From Nostoc sp. ATCC 53789 (GTDB lineage Bacteria > Cyanobacteriota > Cyanobacteriia > Cyanobacteriales > Nostocaceae): a stretch of DNA of 64,000 nucleotides. Positions within the stretch are counted from its first letter, which is position 1, and the number at the start of each line of letters is the position of its first letter. The stretch lies in NCBI RefSeq assembly GCF_009873495.1, contig NZ_CP046705.1, forward strand, positions 62,001 to 126,000. The letters run 5' to 3'. Below, piece by piece: positions 32,529-42,282 of the stretch. The position numbers were made by a program, and so were the translations under genes. The notes beneath the pieces are model-generated. The model saw only the letters and a list, made by a program, of their open reading frames with translations, was not told the origin of the DNA and searched no databases.

Positions 32529-32892
32529 CATTGCTTTTTATATTTTGCACCGATGAAAGAATACTTTAACGAAAATCAGCCGAATACCACAGTTAATAAG
32601 AAAAACTTCAGTTGTCAAAAGCCTGAATTCAATTCTGACAACTGAATTAAATTTCAGCTTATTCTAGAAATACCCTCTTCAACACACGGGTAAAACAACG
32701 GCTAATGCTTGATTATTTGACCGTGAGTATTGCATTTTGGATAACTTTATTTGGAGTACAAGAGTCGTTGTTAGAATTTCGCCTGGGTTATCTTGACACT
32801 GAGAATCTTTGCACTGATCAATATACGACCCCTTGCAGATATCTTGAAGCGATCGCCCATATTCAAGTTAATAGTTATTGGTTGCTCCTTTG

Positions 32893-34269
32893 TTACATAT
32901 TGGGACAGGTTGGCATATCATCTCCAACGAGTAGCCTTGCGAGACTGGGCAATGCCTCACCGTAAGTTGGGTGAATGTGAACCGATTGTTCAAGTACCTG
33001 CCACGTTGCTTTAGCTTCCATAAGTGACAAAAAGACATGCACCAGTTCAGCCGTTTCGTAACCAACCAGCGTTGCTCCTAAAATCAAATTCGTCTGGGTG
33101 TCGATGACCATGCGGTAGAAACCCAGATCGTGCCCCCACTCAATGCTACGGGCAATGTGAGCCATTGGCAGGGTGACTTCGCGGGCAGTAATGCCCTGTT
33201 TGTGAGCCTGCTCTAGCGTCATACCCACTCGACCCACTTGTGGCTCAGTGTAGACGGCATAGCCTAACACCCGATCGTTGCGTGTCCGGTGTTCGCCACA
33301 CAGAATAGCTTTCAAGCGACGATAGTCTTCCCAAGAAACATGCGTAAAAGCAGGCTGCTTGGCAGCGTCTCCGATCGCATAAATCCCAGCGCAAGTCGTT
33401 TGAAATTGCTCGTCGATTTTAATAAAACCCTGTGCATCTAATTCAACACCTGTCACCGCAGAATTTAATGCCTGAGTATTCGGTTTGCGCCCAGTCGCAA
33501 TCAGCAATGCTTCTCCATCCAGTACCTCACCATTGTTCAGCGTTAGGGTAAACACACGATTGGTATAATCAATCTGCTGAACCGTCACATTGAAATGCAG
33601 TCCAATTCCGTCTTGCTCAAAGGCATCAGCAAGCACAGCACTGACATCGGATTCTTCTTGAGCCAGCAAGCGATCGCCCCGCACAATCAATTCGGTTTGG
33701 CTCCCTAAACGTGCCATTCCCTGCCCTAACTCCAGGGCAATATAGCCACCGCCGACCACGAGCAACCGGGGCGGAATCTGCTGCAAATCAAAGAAATTTC
33801 GGTTGGTCAGATAAGGCGTTCCAGCTAAACCCGGAAAGTCAGGAATGGTGGAGGATGTCCCTGTATTGATGACGATGATCGGAGCCTGCACAGTCATACC
33901 TCCTCCACTTACAATTCTCTCTCCGGTAAAAGCAGCTTCAGCGCAGACGACTCTAACCCCTGCACTGTCTAGTCGCCGTTTGACACCCTGGTTAAACTGG
34001 CTGCGAATACTACGTACACGCTCCATCACCGCAGAAAAATCGACCTCGACCTGCGCGTGTATGCCTAACTTTGCCGCTTGCCCTGCGCGACCTGCGGCAT
34101 GGGCAGAGGCTAGAAAGGCTTTAGAAGGTGTGCAACCATAGTTTATGCAACTGCCTCCCAATGCATCGCGCTCAAATAGAACGACGTTTCGACCTGATGA
34201 TGCAAAGTCAGCTGCAAGTGGAATTCCGCCCTGACCGCTTCCAATCACAATTACATCTGCTGTTTCCAT
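32893..34269 (-). CDS. FAD-dependent pyridine nucleotide-disulfide oxidoreductase (mercuric reductase-like), 458 aa
   Basis: N-terminal FAD-binding motif VIVIGSGQGGIPLA, redox-active cysteines Cys41 and Cys46 (GGSCINYGCTPSK), NAD(P)H-binding VVGGGYIALELG and C-terminal dimerisation domain with HIHPTYGEALP, where the His-x-x-x-Thr/Glu base is expected. It belongs to the MerA/dihydrolipoamide dehydrogenase group, but lacks the N-terminal heavy-metal domain and the C-terminal vicinal cysteines of true MerA; CTPSK replaces the usual CVPSK. The ATG at 34269 (METADVIV) is preferred over a TTG at 34317. Substrate unknown. Confidence 0.88.
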   Translation of the reverse strand: METADVIVIGSGQGGIPLAADFASSGRNVVLFERDALGGSCINYGCTPSKAFLASAHAAGRAGQAAKLGIHAQVEVDFSAVMERVRSIRSQFNQGVKRRLDSAGVRVVCAEAAFTGERIVSGGGMTVQAPIIVINTGTSSTIPDFPGLAGTPYLTNRNFFDLQQIPPRLLVVGGGYIALELGQGMARLGSQTELIVRGDRLLAQEESDVSAVLADAFEQDGIGLHFNVTVQQIDYTNRVFTLTLNNGEVLDGEALLIATGRKPNTQALNSAVTGVELDAQGFIKIDEQFQTTCAGIYAIGDAAKQPAFTHVSWEDYRRLKAILCGEHRTRNDRVLGYAVYTEPQVGRVGMTLEQAHKQGITAREVTLPMAHIARSIEWGHDLGFYRMVIDTQTNLILGATLVGYETAELVHVFLSLMEAKATWQVLEQSVHIHPTYGEALPSLARLLVGDDMPTCPNM

Positions 34270-35314
34270 ATCTATATACGTTGAAGACGATAGCCCATAA
34301 TTCAAGGCAAGGCTCAAATGTTCTATCTACAGAATAGTACAGGCTGCGATCGCCTCTGGCGGGATACTGTTAGCGAAAGTATTACAAACGCAGAAACAAA
34401 AGTGTTACAACTAAAAGTCGCAACGACAGATTGAAGGTTTGAGCTTAAGTGATACTTGAAAACACAACTATGTATTATATTCGCCAACAGTATCCGGCGG
34501 GGCGTAAGCCCATCACAGCCCCTCGCGCAACTACTTCAAAGCCTTCCACCTTCCTAAAATGCTTGTTCTCCTTCTGTTCCAGCCGTAAGCGGTAAGCGTA
34601 GCTATACCGTCAGACTTATCGCTCTCCTCGTTGGTCAAATACCTGTTTTGCGATCGCCTCTGGCGGGCGGTTACGCCATCGCACCCTTGCAAAGCACAAA
34701 AATGCTCTCAAAGGGGCCACTTGTGAGAGCTTAGATTGATTGCACAAGTGTCTGCACCTTTGCAGTCCAAGGTAATAAATCCAACTTAGTAGCTGGCTTT
34801 CGGAGATATTTAACCACGCCTAAGTCTGACACTCGCCTCCTTCCCCCACCCAGCTACTATTGTCATTATTGCTAAAATATCTTGAGTATTTTAGCTGATT
34901 GACAAAATGCACTTTTTTTAGGCTTTTTTCACAGATGCCCTACACCTTAAGTTCAATATTATCATCCCGATCTTCACTGGAAAAAAGCTTTTCTCTCATG
35001 AGAGTTTATATGTAATTATTTATTCCCTCACTGCGAAATAGTCAAAACCCTTGATTTTTCGTTTTGAAGAAGGAATAGTATCAAATATTACTTTTTCCTG
35101 AGAGATAGAATCAATTCTCAGCTTGCTAAAAAATGAAAAGTACACTAGTAAAGCAAACAAAGCTCCGCAGCTTGGTATGAGAATCATTTAAAATATTTTT
35201 CTAACATGATACGCCTGCTCTGCTATCACCAATAATAAGCAATCTATAAAAATAAGTTTTTTTATACAATGTAACAGATGCCAAAATACAGATTCATAGT
35301 AAAGGGGAAAAGTT
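34270..35314. other. Intergenic region, about 1 kb, no gene
   Basis: Holds HIP1 octamers at about 34346 and 34651, dispersed repeats of the CTCTGGCGGGCGGTTACGCC type, and a GCTCTCA…TGAGAGC hairpin at about 34702-34730. The last 300 bp are AT-rich and probably contain the promoter of the methyltransferase gene. Confidence 0.5.
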
Positions 35315-36175
35315 TTGAGTCCCGACATTAGTAATTATTCAATTAGCCTGCCTTATTTTGATAGTTTGACACAAAAGTTTTCTGAAGGGGATGCTGATGC
35401 ATTATTAGCTTTTGGTCGGCATTTACATTGGGGTTATTGGTCTGATCCAACTAAAGCTGATGGTTCAATTGCAGATTTTGCTATAGCAGCAGAGAACTTA
35501 TCTCATCTTATTACTGACGTTGCACAAATACAACATGGTTTAAGCATTCTTGATGTAGGCTGTGGATTTGGAGGAACAATTGCTAGTCTCAATGAGCGTT
35601 TTTCCAATATGAATTTAGTTGGAATAAATATTAACAATGAACAGCTTCTTAGAGCCGAGAGAACAGTACACGCGCTACCGAATAATCATATAAAATTTCT
35701 TAAGGCTGATGCTTGCCAATTACCATTTTCCGATGATTCTTTTGATGTAGTTTTGGCAGTTGAGTCTATTTTTGCATTCTCTAGCCGTGAGCATTTCTTT
35801 AGGGAAGCAAGGCGAATTTTACATCTAGGAGGAAGATTAACTATTTGTGATTTTATTCCTATCCAGGCTTTTTACCGAACCTGGAAATTAATAGAGAAAG
35901 CTACTAAAACTCTTGTTATTCGTACTTATGGCTCTCGTCCAGTTAATTTTTGTCCTCTTATTGAATACAAAGAATTAGCTAAAGCTACAGGTTTTGAGCT
36001 AGTTCAAACAGAGAATATTACTCGTAATACTCTACCAACTTACCCAGTAGTTAACTCATTAATGCGGGGAGAAGGAGATGAGGAAACTTACCGAGCAACT
36101 AAAGGATTAGAAAGGCTTAGTCGTCGTGGATTACTACAATACATGATCTTATCTTTCCAAGTATCTTCTCCATAG
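35315..36175 (+). CDS. SAM-dependent methyltransferase, 286 aa
   Basis: Class I methyltransferase of the Methyltransf_11/UbiE-like type: motif I LDVGCGFGGTIA (about residue 80), then ADACQLPFSDDSFDVVLAVESIF and RRILHLGGRLTICDFIPI. The start is a TTG at 35315 with AAAGGGG 9 nt upstream. An N-terminal region (FGRHLHWGYWSDPTKADGS) resembles sterol/tocopherol and small-molecule methyltransferases that act on hydrophobic substrates. It precedes the exoprotein gene on the same strand by 33 bp; a functional link is not evident. Confidence 0.85.
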   Translation: MSPDISNYSISLPYFDSLTQKFSEGDADALLAFGRHLHWGYWSDPTKADGSIADFAIAAENLSHLITDVAQIQHGLSILDVGCGFGGTIASLNERFSNMNLVGININNEQLLRAERTVHALPNNHIKFLKADACQLPFSDDSFDVVLAVESIFAFSSREHFFREARRILHLGGRLTICDFIPIQAFYRTWKLIEKATKTLVIRTYGSRPVNFCPLIEYKELAKATGFELVQTENITRNTLPTYPVVNSLMRGEGDEETYRATKGLERLSRRGLLQYMILSFQVSSP

Positions 36176-36208
36176 TTTGAAATTACAACATAAAATCTAT
36201 CTAATTTC

Positions 36209-38799
36209 ATGAAAATATACAGCTTCACTAAACTTATACAAGTAAGTACAATGGCTTGCTTGTTGACTTCTGAAGTAGTAAAAGCACAAATTATCCCAGA
36301 CTCAACTCTACCCATCAATTCCAGGATTATTATTGATGGTGATATTAGTATTATCAATGGAGGAACTAAAGCAGGTAGCAATCTCTTCCATAGCTTTGAC
36401 CAGTTTTCTATTCCCACTGGGAGCGCAGCTTACTTCAACAATGGGGGAGACATTCAAAACATTGTTAGTCGAGTAACAGTAAGTCTGTTTCTAACATTGA
36501 TGGATTACTTCGAGCTAATGGTGCAGCTAATTTTTTTCTGATTAATCCCAATGGTATTATTTTTGGTTCCAATGCCAGCTTGAACATTGGTGGTTCTTTT
36601 TTAGCAAGTACAGCGAGTAGCTTGAAATTTGCTAATGAAACGGAGTTTAGTACGATTGAGACTCAAACTACTCCTCTTTTAACTGTAAGCGCACCCATAG
36701 GTTTGAACTTAGAAAGCAATAGTGGTGAGATCCGTGTACAAGGTTCAGGTCATACTTTGGGTCTTTCTTCCTTGTTTTCACCCATTTCAAAGGCAGGTGC
36801 TAGCGACAATGGTCTGCGGGTTTTACCGCAGAAAACCTTAGCCTTGATAGGGGGTAACATTGCTTTAGAAGGAGGCAATTTGACAGCACCAGGAGGGCGG
36901 GTAGAACTTGGTAGCGTTGGTAATGGAATAGTTACCTTAAATCCGACAACTTCTGGTTGGGTATTCGGATATGCAGGATTAGAAAACTTTCAAAATATCG
37001 AATTGTCTAAACGAGCATTGGTAGATGCTAGCGGCTCTGGGAATAGTGCCGTTCAACTAGTAGGAAAACAAATTTTTCTGACTGAAGGATCGGTTGCGTT
37101 GATTCAAAATCAAGACACTCAAGCCGGAAGTGGTATAAGTATACAGGCTTCAAATTTACTTCAATTAAGCGGTACCTCTACGGATGGAATGATCCCTAGT
37201 GGAATTGAAATAGAAACTTTGGGAGAAAGTGTAGGTGATGTTGTAGTTTCAACTAAGCGTTTGAGCTTTGAAGATGGAGCAGCTATAAATAGCAAGACGT
37301 TTACACAAGCAAGCGCTAGCAACATACTTCTTAATGCTTCTGAATCTATAGAAATCAAAGGATTTTCCTTTATTAACCCTACCACTGCTAGCATTGCTAG
37401 TGGCGTTGGTTCATATACTTTTAGTGCTGGTACAAGTGGAAATATCACAATTAATACAGGTCAATTAACTGCTTTAAATGGAGGTACTATAACGTCTGGA
37501 ACTTTTGGTACTGGTACAGGTGGGGAATTGCTCATTAATGCAGCTCGTGGTGTTGAATTGAGTGGGTTTAATCCTATTCTTTCTTCCCCAAGTCAAGTAG
37601 CTGTAGGAGCTTATAAAACTGGAAATTCCGGGAATTTGAAAATTATCTCGCCTGAAATTATATTAGACAACGGAGGTATTATTGCTTCTTATACTTTTTC
37701 TAGCGGTAATGCTGGAGATATCACAATTGAAGCCCCTAATTTGATCAGTATTACAACACCTGTCAATACAAAAGATTTCTCTTATGAATTTCTATCTGGA
37801 ATATCGTCATACGCAGTATCTCCCCCTGTTTTAATACAACAGGTTTTAGGACTATCTTCAAAGGTAAGTGGAGCAGCTAGAAGTATAAAAATAAAAACTG
37901 AACGATTATCTCTATCTAAAGGTTCAATTACCGTAAGTAATTTAGGTACTGGTACGGCAGGTAAGGTAGATATTGATGCAAATATAGTTTCTATGAAGAA
38001 TAATTCTTCCATTAGTGCTGCAACCGCATTGGCAGACGGAGGAAATATTTTTATACAGGCAAGTCAAGTGCAATTAGTTGACAGCATTATCAGTGCTAGT
38101 GCCAGTAATTCGCAGGTGGCTTATCGTCTTTTAGGTATCGACTTTCCCTACAGCTTTGTCCCAACTGGTAGTGGCAACGGCGGCAATATTAATATAAACA
38201 CAATTTTCCTAATTGGTTCAGAGAATAGCAGCATCTCAGCGAATGCATTTGAGGGGCGTGGTGGTAATATTAACATTGATACTCTTGGATTCTTTTTCTC
38301 TCCCAATAGCTTTATCACCGCAACTTCGCAATTGGGAATTGATGGTACAGTTCAAATTGATTTGACGAATAGAGATCCTATCGGTGGTACTATAGCAATT
38401 CCAAAAATCATTCAAGAATCTCATAAAATAGCATCAGGCTGTGCTGCACAATCAGCACAGTCAAGTTTAGTAAAAAATATATTAACTATACGTAGTAGTA
38501 ATAGTCCACCGCCTGACTCTGATGAGCAGCTATATAGCCAGCCTTTTTTAGAAAGCGATTCTGTCTCATTTGAACTTGATAAACTTCCGCATGAATCACA
38601 GTCGTCCATAACAAAAGAAACTGCAAAAATTGTGGAAGCTGAGGGTTGGATAATAGATTCTAAAGGCAACATCGAATTAGTCGCAACAATACCTAATCAA
38701 CTACGCCATAATAGCTTTTTGGCTACTAACCCTTGTTCTTCAGTTGGTTCTGCAACAAGAATATTCCCATCAGTAAAAGTGCAGCAAAGCAGTGATTAA
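36209..38799 (+). pseudogene. Haemagglutinin-type two-partner secretion exoprotein (TpsA), frameshifted
   Basis: A signal peptide (MACLLTSEVVKAQ) is followed by the filamentous haemagglutinin N-terminal secretion domain (GTKAGSNLFHSFDQFSIPTGSAAYFNN…NIVSRVT). At about 36478-36481 the frame breaks; reading one base over gives KSVSNIDGLLRANGAANFF, the expected continuation with the conserved FLINPNGIIFG block. The second frame then runs 739 codons of beta-helix repeat (…GGNLTAPGGRVELGSVG…) to 38799. A single-base deletion best explains it. Total length about 863 aa. No TpsB/ShlB transporter lies in the window. The CHAT gene overlaps its stop. Confidence 0.88.
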
Positions 38800-41281
38800 A
38801 TGGAAATATTGTATAAAATATGCTCTTTTGGGCATTATAGCTTTTTCAATAATTCTGAGCCAATCATCTCTGTCATTAGCTCAATCCACTAGTAAAGAAA
38901 TACATCTACAACAAGCTGAAGTACTAATCCAAAGAGGTAAAAAACAATTACATCAAGATAAGCCAACAGAAGCTCTGAAAAGTTGGCGAGAAGCAGTGAA
39001 ACTTTACCGCCAACAAAACAACTTTGAGGGCATTACAAAAAGCTTAGTTTATCAAAATTTTGCTCTAAATAAATTAGGTTTGTACTCTCAAGCTTGTACA
39101 ACCCTTTTGGAAGCTTTGAAGTTGGACGCTTGGATCTGTAACCCAACAATATTAGAATCATCTGAATCAATAAATAAACAGATAAAAACACTAATTCATC
39201 AGATAAATCCAACGCCAGTAAATCTCATTGGATTACAGAGTTTAGGAGAAGTATTGCGCCTGACTGAAAAATTAAGCGAATCTGAAGCAGTTCTAGAAGA
39301 GTTGTTATTACTCGTTCAGCAAATACCTTCAAATAACGATAGCGATATCATATTATCTTTAGGTAATACGAAACAGTCTATCTATAAACGAGCCCGAAGT
39401 GAGTATAAGTGGATAGAGGAACCAGTTTTTAGAGACACAATCATAAATCTTATTCCTCAGAAGGCACAAGAATCATTTAAAACATATCAATTACTGGAGA
39501 GCAAGGAAAACTCTTCATTAGGTATAAAACTTCAAGCTCAGTTAAACCACTTAAGCTTATTGTTGGACTTTGACGAATGGCTAAAAGATAAATCTAAGCT
39601 AGGAGATCCCTACACAAAAGTTGATCAGGATATCCAACCTTTAGTAAAGCTAATACTACAAAATCCCTCAGCATTTTCTCAATTATCAGATGAGCAATCT
39701 ATTCAAGCTAGATTAAAACTTGCTAATAGCCTCAGCAAGATTCCAGACAAATTGTTGCATTCAATAGCTATTCAGTATACACTATCTGCCTTAGAAATAG
39801 CTAAAAATATTAGCAGTAAACGATTACAATCTAAAAGTTTAGGAACTTTGGGTAAGCTAAATCCAGAGGAATCACAAACATATTTTAAAAAAGCTTTGGG
39901 TTTAGCTCAGTCAATTAATGATGTGGATGTTCTCTATGAATGGCAACAGCAATTAGGGGATTTATATCAGAAAAAAGGTAAAACTGAAGCAGCTATCCAA
40001 GCTTATGGTGCGGCTATTGACAGTATTACGCAAATTCGCAGCAATCTCTTGTCTAGCAATTTAGATTCACAGTTTTTCTTTTACGAAAAAGTAGAGCCTG
40101 TATATCGCAATTACATGCGACTACTAGCAGCAAGTCCTTCTCCTAATTTAGAGTTAATACGCCAAACTTACGAACAACTTCAAGTAGTAGAGTTAGAGGA
40201 TTATCTCAAATGCGGTAAACTCGACCTTGTTGCTTTAAATAAAATTCAAAACTTGAATGACACCCCAGCAATAATTCACATTATTGATTTGAACGATAGC
40301 ATAGAAGTAATTGTTCAATCTCCAAGCGGCTCCCCTCATCACCACTCCGTTGATTCAAAATTAGTTAAACCTCATGTCAACACCTTGTTAGAAATTCTAC
40401 AAGATGAAAAACTCCTTTATACTAAGCAAAATATAATTACTTCACATTATCAAGTGCTATATAAAGAGTTAATTGAACCTTTAAAAAAATATTTGCCTGA
40501 CTCCGGTACATTAATATTTATTTTAGATAAAACTTTTCAAAGTCTGCCCATGAACTTGCTACATGACGGGAAAGATTATTTGGTGAAGCGTTATAGCTTT
40601 TCAGAAACTTTGGGTTCTAGAGTCCGAATTCCTAAGCCTTTACGACAAGATCAGATGAAAGCTTTCATCGCTGCTCTGTCTATACCCAGTCCCAGCTTGA
40701 CAGATTCAAATGCTCCTCCAGGAGCAGAAGCTTTGCCCCAAGCAAAACAAGAAGCAGAAGATGTCAGAAAACTAACCAATTCTTCACTTATTTTATTAGA
40801 TAAAGAATTTACTAGTTCTCACTTTAGGCAAAGAATAAGTGAAGAAAATTTTCCTATTGTTCACATTAGTACTCATGGACAATTTAGCTCTAAACTTATA
40901 CGTACAGGATTTTTAGCTTATGATCGACAAATTAATATTAGAGAGTTTGACAGCTTATTAAGAAATAAAACTCAAACTAGCTCCGATATAATTGAGTTGC
41001 TAGTTTTAAGCGCCTGTCAAACCGCTAAGGGTAATAAAAGATCAGCTTTAGGAATTGCTGGAGTTGCAGTACAAGCAGGAGCAAGAAGTACAGTAGCAAC
41101 CTTATGGTTAGTAGAAGCAAACTCCACTGTTGAACTGATGGAAGAATTTTACAAAGGATTAAGAAAAGGTTTAACTAAAGCAGAGGCGTTAAGACAGGCG
41201 CAATTAGCATTAATGAAAAATCCTAAATATGCTCATCCTTACTACTGGGCACCCTTTTTAATCGTTGGTAGCTGGTTATAA
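38792..41281 (+). CDS. Secreted TPR-CHAT domain protein, 829 aa
   Basis: GTG start at 38792 overlapping the exoprotein stop. N-terminal signal peptide or anchor (YALLGIIAFSIILSQSSLSLAQ), TPR-like helices from about residue 40 to 480 (EALKSWREAVKLYRQ, AAIQAYGAAIDSI) and a C-terminal CHAT caspase-like peptidase with His695 (HISTHGQF) and Cys742 (LSACQTAKG), ending PYYWAPFLIVGSW. The dyad is intact. In cyanobacteria such proteins commonly adjoin haemagglutinin-type exoproteins; a role in processing or sensing the exoprotein in the periplasm is inferred. Its 3' end overlaps the convergent 41242-42246 gene by 40 bp. Confidence 0.92.
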   Translation: MIKWKYCIKYALLGIIAFSIILSQSSLSLAQSTSKEIHLQQAEVLIQRGKKQLHQDKPTEALKSWREAVKLYRQQNNFEGITKSLVYQNFALNKLGLYSQACTTLLEALKLDAWICNPTILESSESINKQIKTLIHQINPTPVNLIGLQSLGEVLRLTEKLSESEAVLEELLLLVQQIPSNNDSDIILSLGNTKQSIYKRARSEYKWIEEPVFRDTIINLIPQKAQESFKTYQLLESKENSSLGIKLQAQLNHLSLLLDFDEWLKDKSKLGDPYTKVDQDIQPLVKLILQNPSAFSQLSDEQSIQARLKLANSLSKIPDKLLHSIAIQYTLSALEIAKNISSKRLQSKSLGTLGKLNPEESQTYFKKALGLAQSINDVDVLYEWQQQLGDLYQKKGKTEAAIQAYGAAIDSITQIRSNLLSSNLDSQFFFYEKVEPVYRNYMRLLAASPSPNLELIRQTYEQLQVVELEDYLKCGKLDLVALNKIQNLNDTPAIIHIIDLNDSIEVIVQSPSGSPHHHSVDSKLVKPHVNTLLEILQDEKLLYTKQNIITSHYQVLYKELIEPLKKYLPDSGTLIFILDKTFQSLPMNLLHDGKDYLVKRYSFSETLGSRVRIPKPLRQDQMKAFIAALSIPSPSLTDSNAPPGAEALPQAKQEAEDVRKLTNSSLILLDKEFTSSHFRQRISEENFPIVHISTHGQFSSKLIRTGFLAYDRQINIREFDSLLRNKTQTSSDIIELLVLSACQTAKGNKRSALGIAGVAVQAGARSTVATLWLVEANSTVELMEEFYKGLRKGLTKAEALRQAQLALMKNPKYAHPYYWAPFLIVGSWL

Positions 41282-42246
41282 AAATCTATTATTTTTAACC
41301 CCTCTTCTACTTTTTTAAACTCAGATGAATTGTTACTTTTTTTCGCTAATTCAGATGCTGTCAAATATTGGCGTTTAGCTTCGTCTGGTAAACCTGCTTC
41401 AAAATAGCGCTCACCTAATACCCTATAAATGGTCGGATTTTTACTACCTGCCGTGACTGCCTTATTTAATATTTCAAGGCTTTCATCCAATAAACCTCTA
41501 AATGCATATACAGCATCTATGTCAAGAACAGCTTCATCTTCAGGTAAATCTAGAGAATTGATTTGCTTTACTATATCTAAAACCAGTTTAATTTCTTGCT
41601 CAGAAAATAAGTTTACTACAAACGAATCCGCAGTGGGAGCAGAATCTTTTCTATAAGCAATAATAGAGATATTGAATGCTTGATCAAATACTAATTCTTT
41701 TTCTTTTGGAGGGTAAGTAATTCTATTTTCATCTACAGTTTTTTCCCATTCAAACTCATACCCTTTTACTCTCACTTTATAAGAAGTAGCACCTGGAACA
41801 GAACGCCAAGCTATGTCTGGTCGAGTTTTCATTAATGAACTGGTATAAGGATAAATAATTGTAGGCTTATCCTCTTCTCCTGTTCCACCTTTTCGAATTA
41901 AGCACACATGTATGTTACTTGGATTGCAACTAGAGCTAGACGTATCAGTTATTGTACATTTATCAGAAGGAATAGCTCCACTTGATAAATCTAAAATATT
42001 TCCTGAACTCAGGCATAAGAATTTTACATAACCACCATTCAAAACTTCTAATCGCTCTCCTTGACAAACCAAACTTCCTGGCTCAAAATGTTTGTCTCCT
42101 TTATTCATTACTCTTCCGAGTGCCGGGTTACAGCGAACCTGATTTCTTCTTACTCTTGTAAGAGGTACACTGCCCAGAAGTGGCACATCTTTAATCAGAA
42201 GGATACTTAAGCAGGACAATACAATAATTTTTGTACTAATTCTCAC
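41242..42246 (-). CDS. Secreted protein with TPR-like repeats, 334 aa
   Basis: Signal peptide (IIVLSCLSILLIKDVPLLG), an SH3-like or FecR-like beta region (LVCQGERLEVLNGGYVKFLCLSSG) and then a fibronectin-like segment (PDIAWRSVPGATSYKVRVKG), ending in two TPR units (AFRGLLDESLEILNKAVTAG, YFEAGLPDEAKRQYLTASEL). This layout recurs in cyanobacterial kinase/CHAT loci. It is the last gene of the minus-strand operon with the kinase and NB-ARC genes (36 bp behind the kinase). The function is not known; a ligand-binding periplasmic partner is a reasonable guess. Confidence 0.75.
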   Translation of the reverse strand: MRISTKIIVLSCLSILLIKDVPLLGSVPLTRVRRNQVRCNPALGRVMNKGDKHFEPGSLVCQGERLEVLNGGYVKFLCLSSGNILDLSSGAIPSDKCTITDTSSSSCNPSNIHVCLIRKGGTGEEDKPTIIYPYTSSLMKTRPDIAWRSVPGATSYKVRVKGYEFEWEKTVDENRITYPPKEKELVFDQAFNISIIAYRKDSAPTADSFVVNLFSEQEIKLVLDIVKQINSLDLPEDEAVLDIDAVYAFRGLLDESLEILNKAVTAGSKNPTIYRVLGERYFEAGLPDEAKRQYLTASELAKKSNNSSEFKKVEEGLKIIDFYNQLPTIKKGAQ

Positions 42247-42282
42247 TTTCTCTTGCTATTTATATCACTTGTTAGCAGATTA

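Noticed and set aside
32705-32965. 86-codon plus-strand frame
   Set aside because: Overlaps the flavoprotein 3' end, has no clear ribosome site and no recognisable domain; too weak to call.
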